This document shows, in pieces, positions 31,914 through 42,650 of a DNA stretch of 64,000 nt (position 1 is its first letter; each line of letters starts with the position of its first letter). Origin of the DNA: Punica granatum (Eukaryota > Streptophyta > Magnoliopsida > Myrtales > Lythraceae). The translations under genes were made by a program, and so were the position numbers. The notes below the pieces were generated by a model. The model did no database searches, was not told the DNA's origin, and saw nothing but the letters and a program-made list of their open reading frames with translations. The stretch covers positions 18,573,845 to 18,637,844 of the forward strand of contig NC_045133.1 in NCBI RefSeq assembly GCF_007655135.1. Direction: 5' to 3'.

Positions 31914-33344
31914 ATGTCGAATTGTGCACGGGGAGACATGTCCGGTAGCCCGCACATAGCCCTCTTCGCCCAAGCCGGCATGGGCCACCTGATGCCGCAC
32001 CTCCGCCTTGCCACCATACTTTTGGGCCGCCACTGCCGCGTCACCCTTATAACGCTCAGCCCTACCCTCACCACAGCTGAGGCAGCCGCCATTTCTTCCT
32101 TCCTCTCGACCTACCCTGAGATCAACCACCTTGAACTCCATCTCCTCCCTGACGACAATGGCCCCGACCCGGCTATCACTGATCCTCGTTTCTCCCAGTT
32201 TGCCCGGATCATCCGCTCCACCCACCTAATCCGCCCCATGTTGTCCTCCGCAAGTCCGCCCCTCTCTGCTGTCATATCCGAACTTTATACCGCCTCGCAG
32301 ATTGCCCCAATCCTAATCGATCTCCACATCCCGCACTACATTCTATACACGAGCTCCATTAAGACTCTACCTTTAATAGCTCTTCTCCCAAAGCTCTTAT
32401 CAGACCCATCAAGATTTAATCCATCCTGTTCTGACGTCAACTTCCCGGGCTTACCTCCATTGCCTGTTAAGAGCATCCCATCGCCACTATTTAGCCCCGG
32501 TCATGTCTTCACGCAAACGTTAGCCACAGCTTCCCTGACATTCCAACGAGCAAAAGCAATCTTGATGAACACCTTTGAAGAGTTTGAGAAGTCAACTCTA
32601 ACCGCCCTAAATCACGACAGGATCATCGAAGACTTGCCCCCACTACTGCCGATCGGACCGCTCACACCGTATCGTAAGAGCCGAGAGCTCACTCCAAAGG
32701 GTGACTATAAAACGTGGCTAGAAAGTCAACCGGTCGACTCCGTGGTGTATGTGTGCTTCGGGAGCAAAGCACCCATGGGCGTAGCTCAGATGCAGGAGCT
32801 GGGAAAGGGGTTGGTAGGGAGTGGATTTAGGTTCCTGTGGGCCTTCAAGACGAAGATATCATTGGACGATGAATATAATGACGAGGACGAGGAGACGAAA
32901 TCAGAGGATGTCAGGGAACTGTTGGGAGACTCAGTATGGCATGAGAACGGAAGAAGGGGAATGGTGATGAGCAGTTGGGTGGACCAGGACGAGGTTCTGG
33001 CCAGCTCGTCGATTGGGGGGTTTGTGTCGCACTGCGGGTGGAACTCGGTGACGGAGGCCATGTGGGCTGGAGTGCCAGTGCTAGCATGGCCTCATAGTGG
33101 GGACCAAAGATTAAACGCACAGGTCGTGGAGGAGTCCGGTCTCGGGGTTTGGATGAAGGAGTGGGGGATGGGGAGCGAGAATGGTTTAGTAAATGGGGAA
33201 GAGATCGGGGAGATGATCGGAGAGTTCATGAGGGATGAGAACTTGAGGGAGACGGCCAGGAAAATCGGGGAAGAGGCCCGGAAGGCCGTTGATGCTGGCG
33301 GAAGCTCTCATGAGACGATCACCAAATTCCTCAAGAGTCTTTAG
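31914..33344 (+). CDS. UGT708-like family-1 glycosyltransferase, copy A2
   Basis: An intact single exon of 476 codons, collinear with copy A1. The catalytic His is present (GMGHLM, His25), as are the PSPG box (about 355-398, SHCGWNS...PHSGDQ) and the closing D-Q pair, so it has the expected residues for UDP-sugar transfer in the cytosol. It differs from A1 and A3 mostly in the acceptor-binding N-terminal half: LHIPHYILYTSSIKT against LHLPLYILFTTSVKF, and ISELYT against ISDLFA. The second change turns the probable dyad Asp123 into Glu (codon 32280-32282, GAA). The C-terminal half is nearly identical to the other copies. Of the type-A copies this is the best candidate for an active enzyme, with an acceptor range that may differ from the ancestor (inference). 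Confidence 0.92.
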   Translation: MSNCARGDMSGSPHIALFAQAGMGHLMPHLRLATILLGRHCRVTLITLSPTLTTAEAAAISSFLSTYPEINHLELHLLPDDNGPDPAITDPRFSQFARIIRSTHLIRPMLSSASPPLSAVISELYTASQIAPILIDLHIPHYILYTSSIKTLPLIALLPKLLSDPSRFNPSCSDVNFPGLPPLPVKSIPSPLFSPGHVFTQTLATASLTFQRAKAILMNTFEEFEKSTLTALNHDRIIEDLPPLLPIGPLTPYRKSRELTPKGDYKTWLESQPVDSVVYVCFGSKAPMGVAQMQELGKGLVGSGFRFLWAFKTKISLDDEYNDEDEETKSEDVRELLGDSVWHENGRRGMVMSSWVDQDEVLASSSIGGFVSHCGWNSVTEAMWAGVPVLAWPHSGDQRLNAQVVEESGLGVWMKEWGMGSENGLVNGEEIGEMIGEFMRDENLRETARKIGEEARKAVDAGGSSHETITKFLKSL

Positions 33345-35887
33345 TTTTCGAAAATTAGATCGGGCCAGACATCTAGACATCTATTGTTTAGCAGTTATAT
33401 CTTCAGTTCAGCTATATGTGGATATTGGTGAAAGTTAAATATGACATGTTCCATCGAGACTAGCCGTCAGCGTATATATATATATATATATATATATGTT
33501 TTTGGTTCAACATAAAAATTTGTGGACAACAACTTTGCTATGAGTGACAGGTCAAAGTAGCACAACTGCATGAACTTGTTAATGGCTAATTAAATGCAAC
33601 TGGAAATGGTTTCTTTTTTTATTTTTAATTTCGGGCGAGAAATGGAAATGTGTTTAAATTACTTTAAAATGGATTTTAATCAGGAAAATCTTGAAACAGT
33701 TGTTCAACTTATAATCGGATTGAGTGAGACTTTTATGCAATAATTGCTTTTTTGTCTGCGCTTCTCCTCAATATACGGATTAAAAAGGTTTTCTCTTTCT
33801 ATATTCCTGCAAAATTTAGGTAACTCTTTGCTAGTAATCGCGCAGTTAACAAATTACATTTAATTAAAAAAGGACTGTTGCTGTGATATGCGTAAGAAAT
33901 AAGAGATTTAATATCCGATTCTCATGGATGGAAAAAATAATAAAAGAAAGTTCGGAAATAAATGATATGTAAAGAACAATAGGGGAGAACTTTGGGCCAA
34001 TATCAGAATGATTAATTAATATTTACAATAATAATCTATATAATTAATTGGGGATGAGGAAAGAGAAAGATGGTGCAAGTGATGCCAAGAAAGGGAGGAG
34101 GCTTCTTGGGGATGGAGATTTCGAAGGATGACGACGGTATCAAGAAAACCTTTGGATATTTAAGAAGAATAGAATAATTAGAGAATATTTTGAAAAATCT
34201 AAAATTAGTGTAAACGTTAATGGAAATATTAATATAGGGGATCTATAAATTATGTAAATATCACTCTCTTATCTTCTGAACCACGAGAACCGGTATCTAT
34301 AATTTATAGGTGGGTATATTAATGGAATGGTTACGGTCTCCTTCCCTAAATCTTTCTCAAGTGATATTAAACTCTCTTCTACCCAGAAAAGTTGACATTC
34401 TCTTTCCTTGAAATTTTCTCAAATAACAAATAATTTCATTTGTAGGAAACCTTAACACCCCCTCCGCATTTGATTCATGCTGACTAACACTGTTAACGAG
34501 CATTGTTGGAGAAAATTGGGGAGTGTGAGAGGACAACAAAGTTCCATACCGATTGAAAGAAAAATATGGAAAAAATTTATAAAAGACAAATGCCCAGTAA
34601 TCCATTGACTTAAAGTTTTTGGGTTGCATATGGATTCAAGTTTGAAATAGGCCCATTTTATTTAAAAATTTATTCAACAAACACTCAGCAAAAATAAAAA
34701 AACACTGTTAAGAAAAAGAAGAAGAAGAAGAATAGGATCGTGCTTCGAATTCTGATTTAAACATGCTCCAACATATTCGTTAATATAACGGGATATTCTA
34801 CAAAATATCCTAATGGCGATGCTCAACGTAGTTAATTAGGAAGTGTCAATTTTTTCTGTTGGGATCTACCGTTAGTTGAGATCGATTTGTAAAGATCAAA
34901 ATGGATCTAACTCCCAATAATCTTGACAAAACAATTGAAATGAGATAAGGGAAGAGAAGCTTGCACATTCGTGTACGTGGTTCTGGTTAGTAGTGTGCCA
35001 ACCATATGTCCACGGTCAAAGAAGGCTGTGTCGGTTCTTCTTTTACTATGGGCGATGAAGCCGTGGAACGCAGAGAGTTTTCCCCAAGTACCAATTACAA
35101 TGTTCTTTCTAGATCATCTCTACTTTTCTCTCACCCCTTATGTAATCTTGTACAAGAAGAAAAGAATCAAGGAAAATAAATCTCATACAAAAAAGAAATC
35201 CATTGAGCAAGGAAATACAAAACTAGCCAAATCTGATTCTGATATGTTCGATCTCATTCAGAAATTTCTACTATTTTCTGTAGTCAATTGCGCGGCTTAT
35301 CACAATCGACTGTCTATGACTTCTCTCCTCTTCAACCTATTCAAACTACAGTTGGTAAACAAACAATCGACTATCCGCAACATAAGTCTTTCCTGTTGCT
35401 TTCAAGTCTTGAGGTGAGAATTCGAGCCACACTCGACATTTTCAAAGAATGGGGTTGAAACATCCGATGCAGAGGTACACCCCGTCATGCATCGAATTCT
35501 TATGCAAACATGCTCAAACATATTTGGTACCGGTAATAAGTACCTACGAAATGCAATAAAGTTTCGAAGGTGGGTTTTTAGAGTCATGATGGAACGTAAA
35601 TAAAAAAAAAGGTCCATATGCTTGAACATTTAGGGCCGTTCCGGTACCCAAAACCCGATCGTCCCTATGAGGAAACTGGAGTGCCATGGCATTGAAGAAG
35701 TGGGACTGTATGGGCAATTTTTTTCATGCTTTTCTTGGGAAACACCCCTAAACAACTTGAAATACTTACGTTGTTCAATTTCCTGGCCGTCACGTTTGAC
35801 TCTAAACAACTCTTTATTAATACCAACAAGACATATTTAAATAAGCAAATTCAGTTTACCTTAAGGCTAAGCTGACTTTCAAAGAAA
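33345..35887. other. Spacer between UGT A2 and truncated UGT B1
   Basis: No gene recognised. Duplicate of 39545-42650. It contains a (TA)n run (33471-33497). It also contains a direct repeat pair, ttcgaattct followed by aaacatgctc(c/a)aacatatt, at about 34743 and 35493; the pair is also present in the other copy (about 41490 and 42260). A reading frame at 34971-35417 is partly conserved in the other copy but breaks and has no family resemblance. Confidence 0.55.
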
Positions 35888-36286
35888 ATGTCAAGAACCG
35901 TCACTCACTTGGATTCCATGTCCACCCCTCATGTGGCCCTCCTCCCGAGCTCCGGAACGGGACACCTGATGCCCTTCCTTCGACTAGCCGCTGCGCTTCT
36001 AGCCAAGGAAGTCCATGTCATGCTCATCACTGCCCACCCCATGGTCTCGGAGGCTGAGAATGAGGCCCTGTCTAGCTTCTTGTCAGCATTTGATAAGGTC
36101 AACTCAGAGCGGCTGGACCTCCTTCGGATTGACCCCGAGCAGTCCATGGCCACTGATGACCCATTCTACCGCCACATTGATCTTAAGTTTTTACAATCAA
36201 TTTCGTCCAACTTTTTGATGCCCATAGCAATTCAGAAAATTAGAGTGAAAAATAAAGGAACAAAATTGGCTTTTCCAATATATTAA
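35888..36286 (+). pseudogene. Truncated type-B UGT (B1), fused to spacer sequence
   Basis: The first 296 bases (35888-36183, about 98 codons) match the start of the intact type-B gene at 42651-42946 almost base for base, including the His motif (GTGHLM; Gly-Met-Gly in the intact gene). At ...HIDL the homology stops and the sequence switches to the AT-rich spacer that precedes type-A UGTs (compare 29709 and 24172). The open frame continues about 34 codons into that spacer and ends at 36286. It lacks the dyad Asp, the whole C-terminal domain and the PSPG box, so it cannot be an enzyme. Its promoter region is an intact duplicate, so a short transcript is possible. Confidence 0.95.
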
Positions 36287-37407
36287 AATAGCCGTGGACT
36301 TTGAAGAGTAATTGAAAAACAATATGGACGTTGGATTAATTAATTGAATGAATAATCGAAAATCTGAACCAATGAGAATGAGTACATTAATTTGGACGTA
36401 CAAATTGAATAAGTTTATTTTTCTGTTGATATTAATTAATTTGATTATTGTTGGATTGATTATTCATTTGGAAAATAACTAATTATTTAGTCTTTCCAAA
36501 ACACTAAGTTGCACGTTAGAGGAGTTACTAGGAAGTAATTGAGAGATTAAAGAAATTAGTAAGCAATTATTGGAAAGTGTGAGATGAATTGGGTTGTTAG
36601 ATAATTAATAGGGGCTTGATTTGTTATATAAAGATATTATATATATGTAAGGTAGTGTGCACTATGAATGCCATATTTATTTCGTCAAAGATAATTCATA
36701 CCGACCACGAGCCATATACATAGGCCTTAGTGGGCCAAAAATTGAGACCCTCAATAGACTGACATAAGGGATTCGGTGGACCGGGAGCCTCAAACGAAGC
36801 TTTACTCGCCTATATATTGCTTGGGCCAGACCTGCCTAACGTGAGAAAATAGACATATTGAGAATTTATAATTTTAATTATATTACTATATACTAAGATT
36901 ATGTACTGTTATATCAAATATTACTAAAATTATAATTACAATATCATTGTCCCGAAAATTTTTTGTCCCTTTACCTTAGTTTTTATATAAAAAACGAAAC
37001 GCAAAAAATGGGGAAAAAGACAGTTACCTGAGTACTAAAACATAATTCACACCCAAAAAAAACAAAAAAATAAAGAAGAAAAAAACTCGCCTCTAGGATG
37101 ATGGACCAGTATTAATTGTTTAGTTAGATAGATTAGATAGATGCTAAACACAAATTCATCAAAATGGGGCGGCTTGGGTTAATATGGTGGCGGGAGGCCT
37201 AAGTGGTCAAAATGAACTAGTGAAATTGAATACATCTACCAGTTTTTTTTTTTGTATTTTCAGGAATACATCTTTCTCACTATTTTTTGTGCTGTTCTTT
37301 TTCTTTTTTTCTTTTTCCTTGTCTGGGAATTTTTATATTTGTAATAATATGATACACCAGAAATGGACGCAATCGGCCAAGGTAGCTAATTATTGACGCT
37401 CCTTCAA

Positions 37408-37511
37408 GTTTTTTTTTTTTTTTTTTGCTAATCCGGAGTGTTCGAACTTCGCCCGACTAATTCCCGGGGCTCCGTGAACCCCCGGAGACGCACGGAGCGG
37501 GTAATTACTCC
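37408..37511 (-). mobile_element. 5'-truncated SINE, minus strand
   Basis: On the minus strand this is the 3' half of the same SINE family as 31351-31527 (gggtaatnac...cacggagc...ggctccgtg...gggcttcg-type words) ending in a poly-A tail (poly-T here, 37409-37426). The A and B boxes are absent. Unit 2 has uninterrupted sequence at the matching place (around 31242), so the insertion is specific to unit 3. Confidence 0.75.
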
Positions 37512-38025
37512 AAATAAAAAGCGACTTGCGGAAGTAGTTGTAACTTCTACCCACATGACTCACCTAACCTTCAGCAATCTGCGCTTCAACCTTATTATTA
37601 TAACTAGGCAATCAACTCACGCATATGCACGGGCTAGAAATATATGAATCAATCAATTTGTGAATTTTCCATTGATTGGAGCAGCAAGAGTCACTCAACT
37701 TGAGGGGTCTTTCATCCTACATGGTATCATCCCGCACTTTGACTCGACTTTTAATATTTATATAGATAGGTAGATATAGATTATAAGTAGGGAGCATGCG
37801 GATCATAAACTATCGTAAACAATATAATCAATAACCAGTAACTGCACATTTACTATACACTCGAAAAGCATTTTGTTATCAGTCTCAATTAATAAACTGT
37901 GTACGCCTTGATTCAAAAAAAAAAGAATAATAATAATAATAATAAAATCCCGACGCACATATATATAATATACACTTTGGTGAGTACATAGATATTCCTG
38001 ATCTGTAGGGCACATGCATTGCACC

Positions 38026-38033
38026 TATAAAAA
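38026..38033 (+). promoter_or_regulatory. Probable TATA box of UGT copy A3
   Basis: tataaaaa in the conserved context, 88 bases before the ATG at 38121. Confidence 0.55.
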
Positions 38034-38120
38034 GAAGACCAACCATTTTATACATTCCTTTAACTCTGATAAAATCTATCAGATTGATATTTAAGGGTGC
38101 ATTCTTTCGGACATATATCA

Positions 38121-39533
38121 ATGTCGAATTGTGCACGGGGAGACATGTCCGGTGGCCCTCACATAGCCCTCTTCCCCAGCGCCGGCATGGGCCACCTAAT
38201 GCCGTACCTCCGCCTTGCCACCGTACTTTTGGACCGCTGCTGTCGCATCACCCTCATAACGCCCTGCCCTACCATCACCACAGCCGAGGCAGTCGCCATT
38301 TCTTCCTTCCTCTCGACCTATCCTGAGGTCAACGACCTCGAACTCCGTCTCGTCCCTGACAACAATGGCCCCGACCCGGCTATCACTGATCCTCATTTCT
38401 TCCAGTTTGCCCGCATCAGCCGCTCCACACACCTAATCCGCCCCATGTTGTCCTCCGCAAGCCCACCCCTCTCTGCCGTCATATCCGACCTTTCTGCCGC
38501 CTCGCAGGTTGCCCCGATCCTAACCGATCTCCACCTCCCGCTGTACATTCTATTCACGACCTCCGTAAAGTTTCTACCTTTAATAGCTCTTCTCCCAAAG
38601 CTCTTATCAGACCCATCAAGACTGAATCCATCCTGTTCCGACGTCAACTTCCCGGGCTTACCTCCATTGCCTGTTTGAGAGCATCCCACCGCCACTCTTT
38701 AGCCCTGGTCATGTCCTCACGCAAATGTTTGCCACAGCTTCCCCGGCACTCCAACGAGCTAAAGCAATCTTGATGAACACCTTTGAAGAGTTTGAGAAGT
38801 CAACTCTAACCGTCCTGAATCACGACAGGATCATCGAAGGCTTGCCCCCACTACTGCCGATCGTAAGAGCCGAGAGCTCACTTCAAAGGGTGACTATAAA
38901 ACTTGGCTGGAAAGTCAACCGGTCGACTCCGTGGTGTACGTGTGCTTCGGGAGCAAAGCACCCATGGGCGTAGCTCAGATACAGGAGCTGGGAAAGGGGT
39001 TGGTAGGGAGTGGATTTAGGTTCCTGTGGGCCCTCAAGATGAAGATATCATTGGTTGATGAATATGATGACCACGACGAGGAGACCAAATCAGAGAATGT
39101 CAGGGAACTGTTGGGAGACTCAGTTTGGCATGAGAATGGAAGAAGGGGAATGGTGATGAAAAGTTGGGTGGACCAGGACGAGGTTCTAGCCAGCTCGTCG
39201 ATCGGGGGGTTTGTGTCGCACTGCGGGTGGAACTCGGTGACGGAGGCCATGTGGGCCGGAGTGCCAGTGCTTGCATGGCCTCATAGGGGGGACCAAAGAG
39301 TAAATGCACAGGTCGTGGAGGAGTCCGGTCTCGGGGTTTGGATGAAGGAGTGGGGGATGGGGACCCGGAGTGGTTTAGTAAATGGGGAAGAGATCGGGGA
39401 GAAGATCGGAGAGTTCATGAGGGATGAGAACTTGAGGGAAAGGGCTAGGAAAATCGGGGAAGAGGCTCGGAAGGCCGTTGATGCTGGCGGAAGCTCCCAT
39501 GAGACGATCACCAAAGTGCTCAAGAGTCTTTAG
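38121..39533 (+). pseudogene. UGT708-like glycosyltransferase copy A3, broken in mid-gene
   Basis: Collinear with copies A1 and A2 over its full length. Residues 1-186 are open and keep the His motif (GMGHLM) and ISD. After LPPLPV, the sequence gcctgtttgagagc has one base more than the other copies (gcctgttcagagc), giving TGA at 38676-38678. About 180 bases later, 19 bases present in A1/A2 are missing between two atcg words (near 38862). The net change of minus 18 puts the rest (38931-39533, with an intact PSPG box) back in the original frame. The premature stop removes the sugar-donor domain, so an active enzyme is not expected. The N-terminal half resembles A1 more than A2. Confidence 0.93.
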
Positions 39534-39681
39534 TTTTCGAAAATTAGATGGGGCTAAACATCTATAAATCTCGACAATGATCGTATTGTTTAGCAGTTAT
39601 ATCTTCAGTTCAACTATATGTGGATATCGGTGAAAGTTAAATTCGATATGTTCCGTCAGGGACTAGCCGTCAGCATATATA

Positions 39682-39948
39682 CCGGGCCGTTTGGATTCGG
39701 AGTTAAAGTCAACGAAACTTTAACTTTAACTTTAACTGAGCAAGAAGACAAGGGTTTGTGGGCCCACCAATTTGACTTTAAATAAAATAAATGGATGTAG
39801 TAGATAATTGTGTATAATGAGATTGTGTGTTTGAATAAGATATGGGACCCATTAGTTTGACTTTTCAAATGTGTGTTTTGTTGTGTAGTGTAAAGTTAAA
39901 ATTAAAGTTAAAATCATGATGATTTTAACTTCGAATCCAAACAGGGCA
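39682..39948. mobile_element. MITE, hAT-like, about 265 bp, unit 3 only
   Basis: The ends gggccgtttggattcgga and tcgaatccaaacagggc are inverted repeats, with gttaaag-type words near both ends. It interrupts the 3' flank of UGT A3 at the place where A1 and A2 have an uninterrupted (TA)n run leading to gtttttggttcaac. Confidence 0.75.
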
Positions 39949-42598
39949 CATGTTTTTGGTTCAACATAAATATTTGTGGAAAACAACTTTACTATGAGTG
40001 AAAGGTCAAGTAGCACAACTAAATAAACTGGCTAATGGCTAACTAAATGTAAATGGAATTTTTTTTTTGTTTAATTTTGGGCGAGAAATGGAAATGTGTT
40101 TAAAATGGATTTTAGTCAGGAAAATCTTGAAACCGTTGTTCAACTTAAAATCGGATTGAGGGAAACTTTTACGCGATAATTGCTTTTTTGTCTTCGCTCT
40201 CCTCAATGTACGGATTAAAAAGGTTGCCTCTATCCATATTCCTATAAAATTTAGCGAACTTTTGGCCAGATATCACGCAGTTAACAAATTATATTTAATC
40301 AAAAAGGGACTGCGGCAGGGATACGCGTAAAAATTAAGAGGTTTAATATCTGATTCATTAGTGGAAATAAGAAAGTTCGGAGGAAAATGATATGTAAATA
40401 ACAATAAGAGAGAGAAATGTGGTGTAGTGCAGTGACTAACCTCCTCACCTAGTAACTTAGAGATTTCAGGTTCGATTATTATCCGTGGGACTACCCGTGC
40501 CCCTTTATTTAAATTTTCTTTTCATTTTCTTGTACTAGGTCATGAGATTCCTACTGTAACCGAAAAAGAAATAACAATAAGAGAGAATTTTGGGCCAATA
40601 TCAGAATAATTAAAAAATATTTACAATAATAATCTACATAATTAATTGGGAATGCGGAAAGAGAGATAGTGCAAGTGATGCCAAGAAAGGGAGGAGGCTT
40701 CTTGGGGATGGAGATTTCGAAGGATGATGACAGTATCGGGAAACCTTTGGATATTTAAGAAGAATAGAATAATTAGAGAATATTTTGAAAAATCTAAAAT
40801 TAGTGTAAACGTTAATCGGAATATTAATATAGGGAATGCGAAGAGCCAACCAACCGTGAGTTGAGGGTTTACAAAAAAAAAAAGTTTATGTGGAAATTTC
40901 TCATATGATCAAAAGGGGGTTTAATATAATGATGCACCCCTTACCTGTTCACTTAGAGATAGCACTTCTGATACTTAGCGGGACTACCCATATAACTTTA
41001 TTAGTTATTTAAAATTTTTCTTTCATCATATTAAATCTTGAACCTCTTTTGTTATGGGAAAAAAAACTCCTCATTAGTTAAGCGGAATAGGAGGCTCTCT
41101 TTACTTCATATTAATATATATAATATATTAATTATATATAGATGGTTTTTTAACAGTAAATTTTCCCAGTTTTTTAACTGAAAAAAAAAAAGAGAGCAGC
41201 AAGTATTATGTAGATATCACTCTCGTGTCTTCTGAACCCCATGAACCGGTATCTATAATTTATAGGTGGGTAAATTAATAAAAAGGTTACAGTCTCCTTC
41301 CTTTAGGCTTTCTCAAGTGATATTCAACTCTCCTCTACCAAGCAAAAAAAGAGACATTCAGCTATCCTCTTAGAAAAGTTGACATTCTCTTTCCTTGAAA
41401 TTTTCTCAAATAACAAGAAGCACTGTTAAGAAGCACTCACCAAAAAAAAAAAACTGTTAAGAAAAAGAAGAGAACAAGAATAGGATCGTGCTTCGAATTC
41501 TTATTCAAACATGCTCCAACATATTCGTTAATATAACGGGATATTCTACAAAATATCCTAACAGTGATGGTCGACATAGTTAATTAGGAGGGGTCAAATT
41601 TTTCTGTTAGGATCTAGAGATCGATTTGTAAGGGTCAAAAGGGATCTAACTCACTATAATCTCAATGAAACAATTGAAATGAGATAAGGGAAGAGGAGTT
41701 GTGCACTGGTGTATGTGGTTTGGGTTCGGGTTTGGGTCGGCAGTGTGCCAGCCGTACGTCCATGGGCAAAGAAGGCCGTGTCGGTTCTTCTTTTACTATG
41801 GACTATGAAGCCGTGGAGTACAGAGTGTTTTCTCAAAATTCCAATTACAATGTTCTCTCTAGATCATCTCTTCTTTTCTCTCACCCCTTATGTAATCTCA
41901 TACAAGAAGAAAATAATAGGGGAAAATAAATCTCATCCATGAAAAAAATAATTGAGCAACGAAATACAAATCTAGCCAAATCTAATTTTGATATGCTAGA
42001 TCTCGCTTAGAAATATTTTGTTACTTTCTATAGTCAATTACGCGGCTTACCACATCGATTGTCTATGGCTTCTGCTCTCTTCAGCCTATGCTCTCTTCAG
42101 CCTATTCAACTGCAGTTGGCTGTCTACAATGCTGCAATCAACTATCTAGATTTTTCTTGTTGCCTTCAAGTCTTGAGGTGAGAATTCGAGCCACACTCGA
42201 CATTTTCAAAGAATGGGGTTGAAACATCCATTGCAGAGGTACACCCGGTCGTGCATCGAATTCTTACATGGACATGCTCCAACATATTTGGTATCGGTAA
42301 TAAGTAACTGTCGAAATGCAATCAAGTTTCGAAAGTGGATTTTTAGAGTCATGATGGAACGTAAATAAAAAAAAGGTTCATATGCCTGAATATTTAGGAC
42401 CGTTCCGGTACCCAAAACCCGATCGTTCCTCTGAGGCAACTGAAGTGCCATGGCATTGAAGAAGTGGGACTGTATATGCCATTTTTTGCATGCTTTTCTT
42501 GGGAAACACTCCTAAACAACTTGAAATACTCACGTTGTTCAATTTCCTGGCCGTCACGTTTGACTCTAAACAACTCTTTGTTAATACCAACAAGACAT
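39949..42598. other. Spacer between UGT A3 and UGT B2
   Basis: No gene recognised. Collinear with 33500-35830. It also contains the SINE at 40398-40586 and a degraded SINE-like stretch near 40870-41060 (acttagagatagcac...gggactacccatat, like the SINE's 3' part). The short frame at 41709-41942 resembles one at 34971 but both are broken. Confidence 0.5.
40398..40586 (+). mobile_element. tRNA-derived SINE, second family, 16-bp target duplication
   Basis: The body is 40414-40570. It has an A-box-like tggtgtagtgc (40420-40430), a B-box-like ggttcgattat (40469-40479), and a 3' part with gggactacccgtgcccc and a T-rich end. The flanking direct repeat is ataacaataagagaga (40398-40413 and 40571-40586). 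The matching place in unit 2 (around 33975) is an empty site. This places the insertion after the duplication. Confidence 0.88.
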
Positions 42599-42608
42599 AT
42601 TTAAATAA
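42599..42608 (+). promoter_or_regulatory. Possible TATA box of UGT B2
   Basis: tatttaaata, 43-52 bases before the start codon; the same sequence precedes the truncated copy B1 (about 35835). It would imply a very short leader. Confidence 0.4.
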
Positions 42609-42650
42609 GCAATTCAGTTTACCTTAAGGCTAAGCTCACTTTCAAAGAAA

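Larger units (their letters stand above)
27597..36183 (+). repeat. Segmental tandem duplication, unit 2
   Basis: Collinear with unit 1 from the PTEN1 fragment through UGT copy A2, then continues through A2's 3' flank and the upstream region of a type-B UGT, ending inside that gene's 5' coding part at 36183. The second half (33352-36183) is collinear with 39545-42946 in unit 3. It lacks about 1.13 kb present in unit 1 (21310-22444) and has gained a SINE (31351-31527). Confidence 0.85.

Noticed and set aside
34971..35417. 148-codon frame with a relative at 41709
   Set aside because: Part of a duplicated spacer; the two frames diverge with indels, end at different places and resemble no family.
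37438..37647. 69-codon frame at the start of unit 3
   Set aside because: Reads through a truncated SINE in inverse orientation.
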